Under the pieces are notes generated by a model that worked only from the letters and a program-made list of their open reading frames with translations, made no database searches and was not told where the DNA came from. The translations under genes were made by a program, and so were the position numbers. Of a DNA stretch of 64,000 bases, positions 7,505-15,671 are shown piece after piece. Positions within the stretch are counted from its first letter, which is position 1. Each line of letters begins with the position of its first letter. Source of the stretch: Dysosmobacter sp. Marseille-Q4140 (GTDB taxonomy: Bacteria; Bacillota; Clostridia; Oscillospirales; Oscillospiraceae); contig CP073694.1 in the NCBI GenBank assembly GCA_018228705.1, forward strand, positions 2,728,001 through 2,792,000, in the 5' to 3' direction.

Positions 7505-7855
7505 TCACAGGGTCATGGAGTCGACGCACACGTCCACTGCCTTGACGGGCACGCCGGTGTTCTTGGTGACGACGTAGCGGACCTCGTTCATGATGGAACG
7601 GCACACCGCGGGGAGATTGACGCCGTTCTCCACGATGATGTGGAGCTCGATGGAGATGGAGTTGTCGTCGTGATAGGTGATGCTGACGCCCTTGCTCATG
7701 GCCTCCCGGCGCAGCAGATGGACCAGACCGTCGGTCATGGAGCGGTATGCCATGCCCTTGACGCCGTAGCAGTTGGTAGCCGCCATGCCGGTGATGTTGG
7801 AGAACACGGCGCTGCTGACGGAGATCTCACCTTGTTCAGAATGGAATTGAATCAT
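7505..7855 (-). CDS. Asp23/Gls24 family protein
   Basis: 116 residues of the Asp23/Gls24 (YloU-like) family: GEISVSSAVFSNITGMAATNCYGVKGMA at the N-terminus and a conserved V-x-x-Y-x-x-N/D-x-S-x-x-x-E-L-x-I-I-V core. The family associates with the cell envelope or fatty-acid kinase locus; molecular activity is unsettled. ATG at 7855. First gene of an operon with fakA, behind a strong promoter. Confidence 0.92.
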   Translation of the reverse strand: MIQFHSEQGEISVSSAVFSNITGMAATNCYGVKGMAYRSMTDGLVHLLRREAMSKGVSITYHDDNSISIELHIIVENGVNLPAVCRSIMNEVRYVVTKNTGVPVKAVDVCVDSMTL

Positions 7856-7940
7856 GAGAACGTCCTTTCTTTCCCCTTAAGTGGCGGAGAAGGATGGCCC
7901 GCCCCGAAACGGAGCCGGGCGTCCGTATTTTTGGAACTTT

Positions 7941-7969
7941 ATTATATACGATTCAGCCGCAAAGTACAA
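7941..7969 (-). promoter_or_regulatory. Promoter of asp23-fakA
   Basis: TTGTAC (7969-7964), 17-bp spacer, TATAAT (7946-7941). Confidence 0.75.
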
Positions 7970-8008
7970 GTATAAAAAAGAGATGACGGACCTTCCGGCG
8001 GATTTCTA

Positions 8009-8037
8009 TTGAAATGAGAGAGAGTTTGCCGTAAAAT
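8009..8037 (+). promoter_or_regulatory. Promoter of rarD-rsmD-coaD
   Basis: TTGAAA (8009-8014), 17-bp spacer, TAAAAT (8032-8037), divergent from the asp23 promoter. Confidence 0.75.
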
Positions 8038-8090
8038 AGACTTCTGACTACAAAGGATTTCCCGCTTCAGCGGGGAGGAGGTGCACTGCC

Positions 8091-8990
8091 GTGGAAAAGA
8101 GAGGGCCGCTGTGCGTGTTGGCCTGCTATGTGCTGTGGGGCGTGATGCCGGCGTTTTGGAAGCTGCTGGCGGATGTGGACTCTCTGTACGTCCTGGCCAC
8201 CCGGATCGTGTGGTCCATGGTGCTCACCGGCGGCGCGCTGCTCTGGCGCAGGGACCGGCTGGCAGGCGTGCGGGCGGTGCTGCGGGAAAAGCGGGAGTGG
8301 CTGCTGCTGGCGGCGGCGGGGTGCGCCATCACCGTCAACTGGGGTGTCTACATCTGGGCGGCGGGTCACGGCCACATGCTGGATGCCAGCCTGGCCTATT
8401 ATATGAACCCCATCCTGGCCATTTTGCTGGGAACGGTGGTGTTCCGGGAGAAGCTGACGGCCCTGCAATGGCTGGCGGCGGCGGTGACGCTGACGGGCCT
8501 GGTGATCGCGGTGGTCCGCTGGGGCCAGCTGCCCTGGATCGCCCTGGTGGTGGGCGGCAGCTTCGCGGTCTACGGGGCGCTGAAAAAGAAGGTAAAGTCC
8601 GATGCGGCGGTATCCACCTTCATGGAGACGCTGACGGTGTCACCCCTGGCGCTGATCGCCATTTTCTGGATGGACGCCCGGGGCGCCGGCGCCGTGGGGG
8701 TGCTGGAGGGCTGGCAGTGGCTGCTGCTGCCGGCATCCGGTGCGGTGACCACTGTGCCGCTGCTGTTCTACGCCGCCGGGATGAAGACCACACCTATGAG
8801 TCTGTCCGGTATTTTAATGTATATCAACCCCACGCTGCAGCTGCTGCTGTCGGTGCTGCTGTACCGGGAGGCGTTCACCGCCACTCACGCTATTTTGTTC
8901 GGCTTCGTTTGGACGGGTCTGGTGCTGTATCTGGCCGCCGGGGCCCTGGAGCGGCGCCGCCATCGGAAGGAGGATGTCCCATGCGCGTGA
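8091..8990 (+). CDS. rarD: EamA-family transporter RarD
   Basis: 299 residues with ten hydrophobic segments and two EamA repeats. RarD-type sequence is clear: YVLWGVMPAFWKLL at the start, AITVNWGVYIWAAGHGHMLDASLAYYMNPI in the first repeat, and GAVTTVPLLFYAAGMKTTPMSLSGILMYINPT in the second. RarD proteins are DMT-superfamily transporters of uncertain substrate. Translation is taken from GTG at 8091, 7 nt after GGGGAGGAGG. The end overlaps rsmD by 10 bp, suggesting co-translation. Confidence 0.9.
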   Translation: MEKRGPLCVLACYVLWGVMPAFWKLLADVDSLYVLATRIVWSMVLTGGALLWRRDRLAGVRAVLREKREWLLLAAAGCAITVNWGVYIWAAGHGHMLDASLAYYMNPILAILLGTVVFREKLTALQWLAAAVTLTGLVIAVVRWGQLPWIALVVGGSFAVYGALKKKVKSDAAVSTFMETLTVSPLALIAIFWMDARGAGAVGVLEGWQWLLLPASGAVTTVPLLFYAAGMKTTPMSLSGILMYINPTLQLLLSVLLYREAFTATHAILFGFVWTGLVLYLAAGALERRRHRKEDVPCA

Positions 8991-9550
8991 TCACCGGCTC
9001 CGCCCGGGGCCGCCGGCTCAAGGAGCTGGAGGGGATGGAGACCCGTCCCACCACGGACCGGGTGAAGGAGGGATTGTTCAGCGCCCTGCAATTCGACATC
9101 GAGGGGCGGCGGGTCCTGGATCTGTTCGCCGGTACGGGTCAGCTGGGCATCGAGTGTCTCAGCCGCGGTGCGGCCTCCGCCGTGTTCGTGGAGCGGCGTC
9201 CGGACGCGGTGCAGCTGATCCGGGACAACCTGCGGACCACGGAGCTCCAGGACCGGGCCCGGGTGGTGGCCGGGGAGGCCATGGCCTTTCTGGAGGGCCG
9301 GGAGAAGTTCGATCTGGTGTTCCTGGACCCGCCCTATCAGTCCGGACTGCTGGAACAGGCCCTGGACACCCTGACAAGGTTTGACATTCTCAACCCACAT
9401 GGTATAATTGTGGCGGAACACCCGGCGGACCGGCGCCTGCCGCCGCTGCCGCCGCCCTACCGCCTCCGGCGTACGTACCGGTACGGCAAGATCGCCGTCA
9501 GTCTGTACCGCCGGGAGCCAGACCAAGAGAACGAGGAACAACGCCCATGA
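8981..9550 (+). CDS. rsmD: 16S rRNA (guanine966-N2)-methyltransferase RsmD
   Basis: 189 residues. The N-terminal MRVITGSARGRRLKEL and RPTTDRVKEGLFSAL are RsmD hallmarks; the SAM-binding loop is LDLFAGTGQLG (~47-57) and the catalytic DPPY is at 116-119. It methylates G966 of 16S rRNA in the 30S subunit. AAGGAGGATG precedes the ATG. The stop overlaps the coaD start as ATGA; rsmD-coaD pairing is usual in Firmicutes. Confidence 0.95.
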   Translation: MRVITGSARGRRLKELEGMETRPTTDRVKEGLFSALQFDIEGRRVLDLFAGTGQLGIECLSRGAASAVFVERRPDAVQLIRDNLRTTELQDRARVVAGEAMAFLEGREKFDLVFLDPPYQSGLLEQALDTLTRFDILNPHGIIVAEHPADRRLPPLPPPYRLRRTYRYGKIAVSLYRREPDQENEEQRP

Positions 9551-10035
9551 GAACAGCCGTCTGCTCCGGCAGCTTTGATCCCATCACCCTGGGCCACCTG
9601 GACCTGATCCGGCGCTCCGCCGCCTGCTTTGACAAGGTCTGGGTCTGCGTCAGCCCCAATGCCGAGAAGAAAAACCAGATGTTCACCCCCGAGGAAAAGC
9701 TGCGGCTGGTCCGCGCCGCCGTGGCGGAGCTGCCCAATGTGGAGGCGGAGCTGTGGCCGGGCCTGCTGGCGGACTACGCCGTGGACCGGGGCGCCGCCGT
9801 CATCGTGCGGGGTGTGCGCAACACCTCTGATTTTGATGTGGAGTATCAGCTGGCCCTGATTAACCGCGGGCTCTACCCCCAGCTGGAGACCATGCTGCTG
9901 CCGGCCAGTCCGGCCTACCAGCACTTCAGCTCCTCCATGGCCCGGGAGATGATCCGCTACCGCCAGCCTCTGGAGCGGTATCTGCCCGCCTCCATCATCC
10001 CCCTGGTGCAGGAAATGATCGATAAGAAAGGATGA
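9547..10035 (+). CDS. coaD: Phosphopantetheine adenylyltransferase
   Basis: 162 residues, the normal CoaD length. The nucleotidyltransferase T/HxGH motif is in GSFDPITLGHLD (8-19) and the second signature in FSSSMARE near 128-135 (ISSTxxRE equivalent). It transfers AMP to 4'-phosphopantetheine, the penultimate step of CoA synthesis. Start codon overlaps the rsmD stop. Confidence 0.96.
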   Translation: MRTAVCSGSFDPITLGHLDLIRRSAACFDKVWVCVSPNAEKKNQMFTPEEKLRLVRAAVAELPNVEAELWPGLLADYAVDRGAAVIVRGVRNTSDFDVEYQLALINRGLYPQLETMLLPASPAYQHFSSSMAREMIRYRQPLERYLPASIIPLVQEMIDKKG

Positions 10036-10040
10036 GCCAC

Positions 10041-10565
10041 ATGGCCAATGACGTCAATCGCCTGATCGATATGATCTACGAGCGGATCGAGGATGCCAAG
10101 GCGCCGCCCCTGAAGCCCCACCTGAGCATGGTGGACCGGGACGAGCTGCTGGACCTGCTGGACGAGCTGCGGGCACAGCTGCCGGTGGAGATCAAGCGGG
10201 CCCAGGAGCTGCTCACCGCCCGGGAGAAGTTCGTGGAGGAGGCCAAGCGGGACGTGGACCGCATGATGCGCCAGGCCGAGCTGGACGCCAAGGCCAAGGT
10301 CTCTGACAGCGAGGTGCTCTACGCTGCCAAGGAGAAGGCCCGACAGATCGTGGCCAAGGCCGAGGACCGCTCCCGCCAGCTCTATCAGGTGGCCAATGAG
10401 TACGCCGAGGACGCCCTGGCCCGCACGGAGGAGGCCGTCCGGGCCGCTTTGGAGGAGGTTCAGCAGTCCCGCGTCCGCTTCCGCAGCGCCTCCGCCGCCA
10501 AAATGCAGGAGCAGCGGGAAAAGCTGGAGGGCCGCGCTCCTGAGCAGGAGGAGACGGGCGGCTGA
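10041..10565 (+). CDS. Coiled-coil protein of unknown function
   Basis: 174 residues, almost entirely helical and highly charged. A long heptad-rich stretch runs from ~40 to ~160, rich in Glu, Ala, Lys and Arg, reminiscent of V-type ATPase subunit H/E stalks or DivIVA-like coiled coils. No membrane segment or catalytic motif is visible. ATG at 10041 is preferred to an ATG at 10032 because AAAGGA at 10027-10032 is correctly spaced only from the former. It follows coaD directly and probably ends the operon; proteins like it occur next to coaD in other Clostridia. Confidence 0.65.
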   Translation: MANDVNRLIDMIYERIEDAKAPPLKPHLSMVDRDELLDLLDELRAQLPVEIKRAQELLTAREKFVEEAKRDVDRMMRQAELDAKAKVSDSEVLYAAKEKARQIVAKAEDRSRQLYQVANEYAEDALARTEEAVRAALEEVQQSRVRFRSASAAKMQEQREKLEGRAPEQEETGG

Positions 10566-10661
10566 GCCAGGTCGACCATAATCCTGAAAATTTTGTAAAA
10601 AACGACGAAGGTTTTCTTGAAACTTTTTTCTTAAAACCTAGATTTTGCGGCGATCTTCTAA

Positions 10662-10705
10662 AAAGGCGTCCGCAGGCACAACATCTTGTGCCTGCGGACG
10701 CCTTT
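10662..10705 (+). terminator. Long hairpin terminator after the coiled-coil gene
   Basis: 20-bp near-perfect stem AAAGGCGTCCGCAGGCACAA / TTGTGCCTGCGGACGCCTTT with loop CATC. The U-tract is short and interrupted. Confidence 0.8.
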
Positions 10706-10818
10706 AATTTTACGTAAACTTCCAAACGCTCGTCGAACACCTGTTTCAAATGAGGCTTTTTAGGCCAAAAATAGGAAAAAACAACGGGTTTGCTGGGATT
10801 TCCGTCGGAAAAAACTGC

Positions 10819-10847
10819 TTGCAATCCCCGCTTTTTTCGCTTATACT
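10819..10847 (+). promoter_or_regulatory. Promoter of the dcw cluster
   Basis: TTGCAA (10819-10824), 17-bp spacer, TATACT (10842-10847). Confidence 0.75.
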
Positions 10848-10859
10848 CAAACCATGTGG

Positions 10860-10884
10860 TGGGGAAAAGTGGGTAATTAGTGTG
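10860..10884 (+). promoter_or_regulatory. MraZ-box repeats
   Basis: TGGGG-N5-TGGGT-N5-GTGTG, a 10-bp-period repeat just downstream of the -10. It resembles the TGGGN repeats bound by MraZ for autorepression in other bacteria; the third repeat is degenerate. Confidence 0.6.
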
Positions 10885-10944
10885 CCCTTGTGCCAAAGAG
10901 GCGCAGACCCCGCCCAAAAAACGGGGAAAAGGGGGGCGGCCGCC

Positions 10945-11388
10945 GTGGCAAGACTGCTGGGAAAGTCCAACAACAGCATCGATTCCAAGGGCCGCCTGGT
11001 CATCCCTGCCTCCATGCGGGAGGCGCTGGGAGACACCTTCTTCATCACCATCGGCGCCGAGCACTGCCTGAGTATTTATCCCCAGGCCAAGTGGGAGCAG
11101 ATGTCCGAGGATACCGACGACCTCTCTTACAGCGAGGTCCGGGCCCTGACGCTGCTGTACGCCAACGCCGTCCAGTGTGAGCCGGACGCCCAGGGCCGGG
11201 TGCTGATCCCCGCCAATCTCCGCAAGCACGCGGGACTGAAAAAGACCGCCACCATCGTGGGCCTCAACTCCTTCGCGGAGATCTGGGACGAGGCCGCCTG
11301 GACCGAGCGGGAGCAGCGGATGCTGGAGAGCGAGGACATGGCCGCCGCCATGGACGCCCTGGTCCGCAGCCGCCGCAGCCGCGGGTGA
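10945..11388 (+). CDS. mraZ: Transcriptional regulator MraZ
   Basis: 147 residues, the family length. Two AbrB-like repeats are seen: [21 protein letters not shown] and, in the second half, [18 protein letters not shown]. MraZ represses the dcw operon through TGGGN repeats, which are present at the expected place upstream. The GTG at 10945 follows an AAGGGGGG element. First gene of the division/cell-wall cluster, 6 bp before rsmH. Confidence 0.95.
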   Translation: MARLLGKSNNSIDSKGRLVIPASMREALGDTFFITIGAEHCLSIYPQAKWEQMSEDTDDLSYSEVRALTLLYANAVQCEPDAQGRVLIPANLRKHAGLKKTATIVGLNSFAEIWDEAAWTEREQRMLESEDMAAAMDALVRSRRSRG

Positions 11389-11394
11389 CGCGGT

Positions 11395-12342
11395 ATGGAA
11401 TACACCCACAAGCCGGTGCTGCTGGCACCGTGTATCGAAGCACTGCGTATCCGACCCGACGGGGTCTATGTGGACGGTACGCTGGGGCGCGCTGGGCACT
11501 CCATGGAGATCGCCCGAAGGCTTACCACCGGCCGCCTCATCTGTATCGACCGGGATATGGCGGCCATTGACGCGGCCAAGGAGCGTCTGGCGCCGTACCT
11601 GGACCGGGTGACGCTGGTCCACAGCAACTTTTCGGAGCTGGGCGGCGTCCTGCGCGAGGCAGGCGTCGCCGGCGCCGACGGAATGCTGTTCGATCTGGGC
11701 GTCTCCTCCCCGCAGCTGGACGACGGGGCCCGGGGCTTTTCCTACATGCAGGACGCCCCGCTGGATATGCGGATGGACACCTCCGCCCCCCTGACCGCCT
11801 ATGAGGTGGTGAACACCTGGAGCGGCGAGGAGCTGCGGCGGATCCTGTGGGAGTATGGCGAGGAGCGCTACGCCCCCGCCATTGCAAGAGCCATCGTCCG
11901 GGCCCGGGAGACCGCGCCCGTCGCCACCACGCTGGAGCTGGTGGAGATCATCAAGAGCGCCATGCCGCCGGCGGCGCTGCGGGAGAAGCAGCACCCGGCC
12001 AAGCGCAGCTTCCAGGCCATCCGCATCGCCGTCAACGGCGAGCTGGACGCCCTGCCGCCCATGCTCCAATCGGCGGTGGACGGGCTCAATCCCGGCGGAC
12101 GGCTGGCGGTGATCACCTTCCACTCCCTGGAGGACCGCATCGTCAAGCAGACCCTGCGGGATCTGGCCAAGGGCTGCACCTGTCCGCCGGAGTTCCCGGT
12201 GTGCGTGTGCGGCAACAAACCCAAAATCCGTCTGGTGACCCGCAAGCCCATTGTGGCCGACGGGGCCGAGCTGGCGGACAACCCCCGCGCCCGCAGCGCC
12301 AAGCTGCGCGTGGCGGAGAAATGCGACCCATTCGATCTTTGA
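11395..12342 (+). CDS. rsmH: 16S rRNA (cytosine1402-N4)-methyltransferase RsmH
   Basis: 315 residues. EYTHKPVLLAPCIEAL opens the protein, the SAM site is DGTLGRAGHSMEI, and FDLGVSSPQLDDGARGFSYM, KRSFQAIRIAVNGEL and ITFHSLEDRIVKQ are family signatures. It methylates C1402 in the 30S P site. Second gene of the cluster, as usual after mraZ. Confidence 0.97.
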   Translation: MEYTHKPVLLAPCIEALRIRPDGVYVDGTLGRAGHSMEIARRLTTGRLICIDRDMAAIDAAKERLAPYLDRVTLVHSNFSELGGVLREAGVAGADGMLFDLGVSSPQLDDGARGFSYMQDAPLDMRMDTSAPLTAYEVVNTWSGEELRRILWEYGEERYAPAIARAIVRARETAPVATTLELVEIIKSAMPPAALREKQHPAKRSFQAIRIAVNGELDALPPMLQSAVDGLNPGGRLAVITFHSLEDRIVKQTLRDLAKGCTCPPEFPVCVCGNKPKIRLVTRKPIVADGAELADNPRARSAKLRVAEKCDPFDL

Positions 12343-12393
12343 CCGGGGACGAGCCCCGTCTGTGTGTGAAGAGCTGGGAGAGGAGGAGCTGCC

Positions 12394-12960
12394 GTGGCAT
12401 CTGCGGCCCGTGAATTGCGCTATAACAGCCGGAATGCCGTCTATGGCGATCTGGCCTATAATCTGGACCTGGAAGTCCGGGAGCGTGCCCTCCGTCATGC
12501 CGGCGAGACGCCGCGGCATCAGACAGCCGCCCAGGCGGCGGAAAAGCCCCAGGTCCGCAGGATTGCTCAGACCCGTGTCCGTCAGCGGCAGCATCTGTCC
12601 CTTCTGTCCGTGGTGGGCTTCGGCGCCGTGGCGGCGCTGGCGGTGCTGGTGCTGATGAGCTACATCCAGCTCACCGCCCTGTCGGCAGACATGGTGTCCC
12701 TCCAGAGCCAGCTGAGCCAGCTGAAAACGGAGAATGTCTCCCTGACCGCTCAGCATGAGGAGATGTTCGACCTGGATACCGTGAAGGAGGCGGCGGAGGC
12801 CGTCGGCATGAGCAAGCCCAGCAACAGCCAGATCTACTATGTGGACCTGTCCGACGGGGACAGCGCGGTGGTCTACCAGCAGGAGGAGCCGGGCGTCCTC
12901 AGCCGCCTGCTGACGTCCCTGAACCACGGGATCTATGCCGTGGTGGAATATTTCGATTGA
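12394..12960 (+). CDS. ftsL: FtsL-like division protein
   Basis: 188 residues. A charged, Arg-rich N-terminal cytoplasmic part (~1-70) precedes one transmembrane helix (~72-93, LLSVVGFGAVAALAVLVLMSYI). A leucine-zipper-like segment follows (LTALSADMVSLQSQLSQLKTEN). This is the FtsL/DivIC layout, and the position between rsmH and the class B PBP gene is diagnostic because sequence conservation is low. It would join FtsQ/DivIB at the septum. GTG start at 12394 follows GAGGAGCTGCC. Confidence 0.8.
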   Translation: MASAARELRYNSRNAVYGDLAYNLDLEVRERALRHAGETPRHQTAAQAAEKPQVRRIAQTRVRQRQHLSLLSVVGFGAVAALAVLVLMSYIQLTALSADMVSLQSQLSQLKTENVSLTAQHEEMFDLDTVKEAAEAVGMSKPSNSQIYYVDLSDGDSAVVYQQEEPGVLSRLLTSLNHGIYAVVEYFD

Positions 12961-12969
12961 GCCGCGCAC

Positions 12970-12975
12970 TATAAT
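12970..12975 (+). promoter_or_regulatory. Possible internal -10 element before the pbp gene
   Basis: A perfect TATAAT lies 10 bp after the ftsL stop, without a convincing -35. Weak support only. Confidence 0.2.
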
Positions 12976-12988
12976 GGATCAGTCAGTG

Positions 12989-13017
12989 AGGAGTAAGAAG
13001 GCGGACTTCTTACTCCT
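12989..13017 (+). terminator. Intercistronic 12-bp hairpin between ftsL and pbp
   Basis: AGGAGTAAGAAG, loop GCGGA, CTTCTTACTCCT. A perfect stem without a U-run, so it is more likely a processing or attenuation structure than a strong terminator. Confidence 0.55.
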
Positions 13018-13073
13018 TGCTTTGGTATTGCGGACCGGCGGAGCAGCCGCCGGAGCGGGAGGAGACCGTTTCT

Positions 13074-15542
13074 ATGGCACATTCACCCAGAAGAAAAAGC
13101 GACGCTGCCCGGCGGGCCAATCAGGTCATCCGGGGCCGTACCATGTTGATCATGGTGCTGCTGGGCGTGGCGGCCTTTGTGGTGCTGTTTTTCAAGCTCT
13201 ATGACATCCAGATCAATCAGCACGAGACCCTCCGGGCCACCGCCATCAACCAGCAGACCGACAGCACCGTCATCAGCGCCTCCCGGGGTACCATTTACGA
13301 CACCAACGGCAACGTGCTGGCGGTTTCCGCCACGGCGGAGACCATCTTTCTCTCGCCCCTGGACATCGACGCCTTTGTGACAGCCCAGGAGGATGCCATC
13401 AAGGAGGCCGCCGAGAAGGCTGCCGAAGACGGTGTGAGCTACACGGCGCCGGCGGTGCTGGACCAGTCCTACATCGCCCGGGGACTCAGCCGGATCCTGG
13501 GAGTGGACGAATCCACGCTGCTGGAGAAGATGGAGGACGTGAAGTCCCAGTACAAGGTGGTGGCCGAGAAGGCGGAGCAGGACGTGGCCGACGAGGTCCG
13601 CCGCTTCATCAACGGCGAGATCGACGACGAGGGCAACCAGCTGACCACCGTCAACGACGACGGCAAGACCGTCCTCATCTCCAATCCCACCCAGAGCCCC
13701 ACCAAGCTGCGGGGCATCTACCTGCGCTCGGACACCAAACGGTACTATCCCTACGGGACCCTGGCCTCCAACGTCATCGGCTTCATCAACGCCGACAACG
13801 TGGGTGCCTACGGGCTGGAGGCCAAGTACGACAGCGTCCTCCAGGGCACCACCGGCCTGACGGTCACCGCCAAGGACAACTATAACCAGCCCTTGCTGTT
13901 CCAGTACGAGCAGTATTACGACGCCGAGGACGGCGGCGACCTGGTGCTGACGTTGGACCGCAACATCCAGTATTATCTGGAAAAGGGCCTGGAGAGCATG
14001 ATCGCCAAGTTCGATCCTGCCAACGGCGCCACCGGCATCGTCATGGACCCCCTGGATGGGGCCGTATTGGCCATGGCCTCTTATCCCAACTACGATCTGA
14101 ACAGCTACAGCACCATCTATGACCAGACCCTTCAGGAGAATCTGGACGCTACGCTGGCGGAGCTGGAGAGCAAACGCGATACCTACGCCGACGAGGATGC
14201 CTACAAGGCGGCTGTGTCTGACGCCAAGATTTCCGCCCAGTACAAACAATGGCGCAACAAGTGCTATCAGGACACCTACGAGCCCGGCTCCACCTTCAAG
14301 CCCGTGACACTGGCCACGGCCCTGGAGGAAGGACTGGTGAGCCTGTCCAGCACCTTCACCTGCACCGGATCCACCCGTGTGGAGGGCTGGTATAAGCCCA
14401 TCTACTGCTCCAACCACAGCGGCCATGGGGTCCAGACCCTGAAGGAGGCCACCGGAAACTCCTGCAACCCGGCCTTCATCTCCATGGGTTTGAAGATCGG
14501 CACCAAGACTTATTACGAGTACCTCAAGTCTTTCGGCTTCATGGAGTCCACCGGCGTGGACCTGCCCGCCGAGATCGAGACGGGCCTCTTCGCCAGTGAA
14601 AAGACCTTCAACACCGGCGTGGTGTCCCTGGCCTCCTATTCTTTCGGCCAGACCTTCAACATCTCGCCTCTGCAGCTGATCCGGGCCCAGTCCGCCTGCA
14701 TCAACGGCGGCTATCTCTACACGCCCTACGTGGTAAAGCAGATCCTGGACCAGGACGGCAACGTCATCCAGCAGCATCAGGCCACGCCCACCCGCCAGGT
14801 GATCAGCGAGGAGACCTCCGCCACGGTGCGGGAGTGCCTGGAGTACGTGGTGGCCAGCGGCGGCGGCCGCAACGGCCAGGTGGCCGGCTACCGTATCGGC
14901 GGCAAGACCGGCACCGCCGACAAGACCGGTACCAACGACGTGGTGGTCTCCTTTATGTGCTTTGCCCCGGCGAACGATCCTCAGGTCATCATGCTGCTGA
15001 CCATGGACACCCCCAGCCGTACCACCGGCACCGCCGTGTTCGGCGGTACCATGGTGGCCCCCATTGCCAGCTCCATCATGAGCGATATTCTGCCGTACCT
15101 GGGCGTGGAGCCGGAGTATAGCGCCGATGAACTGGTGGGCGCCGACGCCTCCGTGCCCAATGTGGTTGGCAAGGCGGCCTCCGCTGCCAAGGAGACGCTG
15201 GAGAAGGCAGGCTTTTCCTGCCGCACTGTGGGAGACGGCGACACCGTCACCGATCAGACCCCGGCCGGCGGCGCCATCGTTCCCAACAACGCCACTATCA
15301 TTTTGTATCTGGGCCAGGAGAAGCCGGACGATCCCTGCACCGTGCCCAATGTCATCGGCAAGTCCGCCTCCGAGGCCAACAAGGCCATTGCCAATGCGGG
15401 ACTCATCATGAAGGTGGCCGGCGCCACCTCCACCAGCTCCGGCAATGTCCACGCCATCTCCCAGGACATCGCCGCCGGCACGGAGGTGGATGCGGGCACC
15501 GTGGTCACCGTTCAGTTCGGCGACAATTCCGTGCTGGACTGA
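13074..15542 (+). CDS. Class B penicillin-binding protein with two PASTA domains (FtsI/SpoVD)
   Basis: 822 residues. One N-terminal transmembrane helix (~22-42), a dimerisation domain, then the transpeptidase domain with S406-x-x-K (STFK), SCN at 463-465 and KTG at 611-613. Two PASTA repeats (~690-820) begin SVPNVVGKAAS and TVPNVIGKSAS. It cross-links septal or spore-cortex peptidoglycan. The PASTA tail is seen in both PBP2X and SpoVD, so division versus sporulation use cannot be settled from sequence. ATG at 13074 is chosen because GGGAGGAG lies 9 nt upstream. Confidence 0.93.
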   Translation: MAHSPRRKSDAARRANQVIRGRTMLIMVLLGVAAFVVLFFKLYDIQINQHETLRATAINQQTDSTVISASRGTIYDTNGNVLAVSATAETIFLSPLDIDAFVTAQEDAIKEAAEKAAEDGVSYTAPAVLDQSYIARGLSRILGVDESTLLEKMEDVKSQYKVVAEKAEQDVADEVRRFINGEIDDEGNQLTTVNDDGKTVLISNPTQSPTKLRGIYLRSDTKRYYPYGTLASNVIGFINADNVGAYGLEAKYDSVLQGTTGLTVTAKDNYNQPLLFQYEQYYDAEDGGDLVLTLDRNIQYYLEKGLESMIAKFDPANGATGIVMDPLDGAVLAMASYPNYDLNSYSTIYDQTLQENLDATLAELESKRDTYADEDAYKAAVSDAKISAQYKQWRNKCYQDTYEPGSTFKPVTLATALEEGLVSLSSTFTCTGSTRVEGWYKPIYCSNHSGHGVQTLKEATGNSCNPAFISMGLKIGTKTYYEYLKSFGFMESTGVDLPAEIETGLFASEKTFNTGVVSLASYSFGQTFNISPLQLIRAQSACINGGYLYTPYVVKQILDQDGNVIQQHQATPTRQVISEETSATVRECLEYVVASGGGRNGQVAGYRIGGKTGTADKTGTNDVVVSFMCFAPANDPQVIMLLTMDTPSRTTGTAVFGGTMVAPIASSIMSDILPYLGVEPEYSADELVGADASVPNVVGKAASAAKETLEKAGFSCRTVGDGDTVTDQTPAGGAIVPNNATIILYLGQEKPDDPCTVPNVIGKSASEANKAIANAGLIMKVAGATSTSSGNVHAISQDIAAGTEVDAGTVVTVQFGDNSVLD

Positions 15543-15671
15543 GGGGCAGTTTCTGCATATTTTTTGGCACTTTCCGCCGTATACAATCCAAAACACACTG
15601 TCTATAATGGATGCGGCAGCCCCGGCTTCACCCGGCGGGGCGCCGAAACGAGAGAGAAGGGGCGCTGCATC

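Larger units (their letters stand above)
10566..10944 (+). other. 379-bp intergenic region before mraZ
   Basis: Contains the operon terminator (10662-10705), an AT-rich stretch with no gene, the mraZ promoter (10819-10847) and MraZ-box repeats (10860-10884). Nothing else is seen. Confidence 0.7.

Noticed and set aside
10213..12969. Very long open frame on the minus strand (918 codons)
   Set aside because: It is antisense to coaD-operon, mraZ, rsmH and ftsL genes with clear families; long antisense frames are expected in GC-rich DNA, and the product is His/Gly/Gln-rich with no domain.
13083..15596. 837-codon open frame antisense to the PBP gene
   Set aside because: Mirror of a strongly coding GC-rich gene; its composition (Gly/His/Val-rich) and lack of motifs mark it as a shadow.
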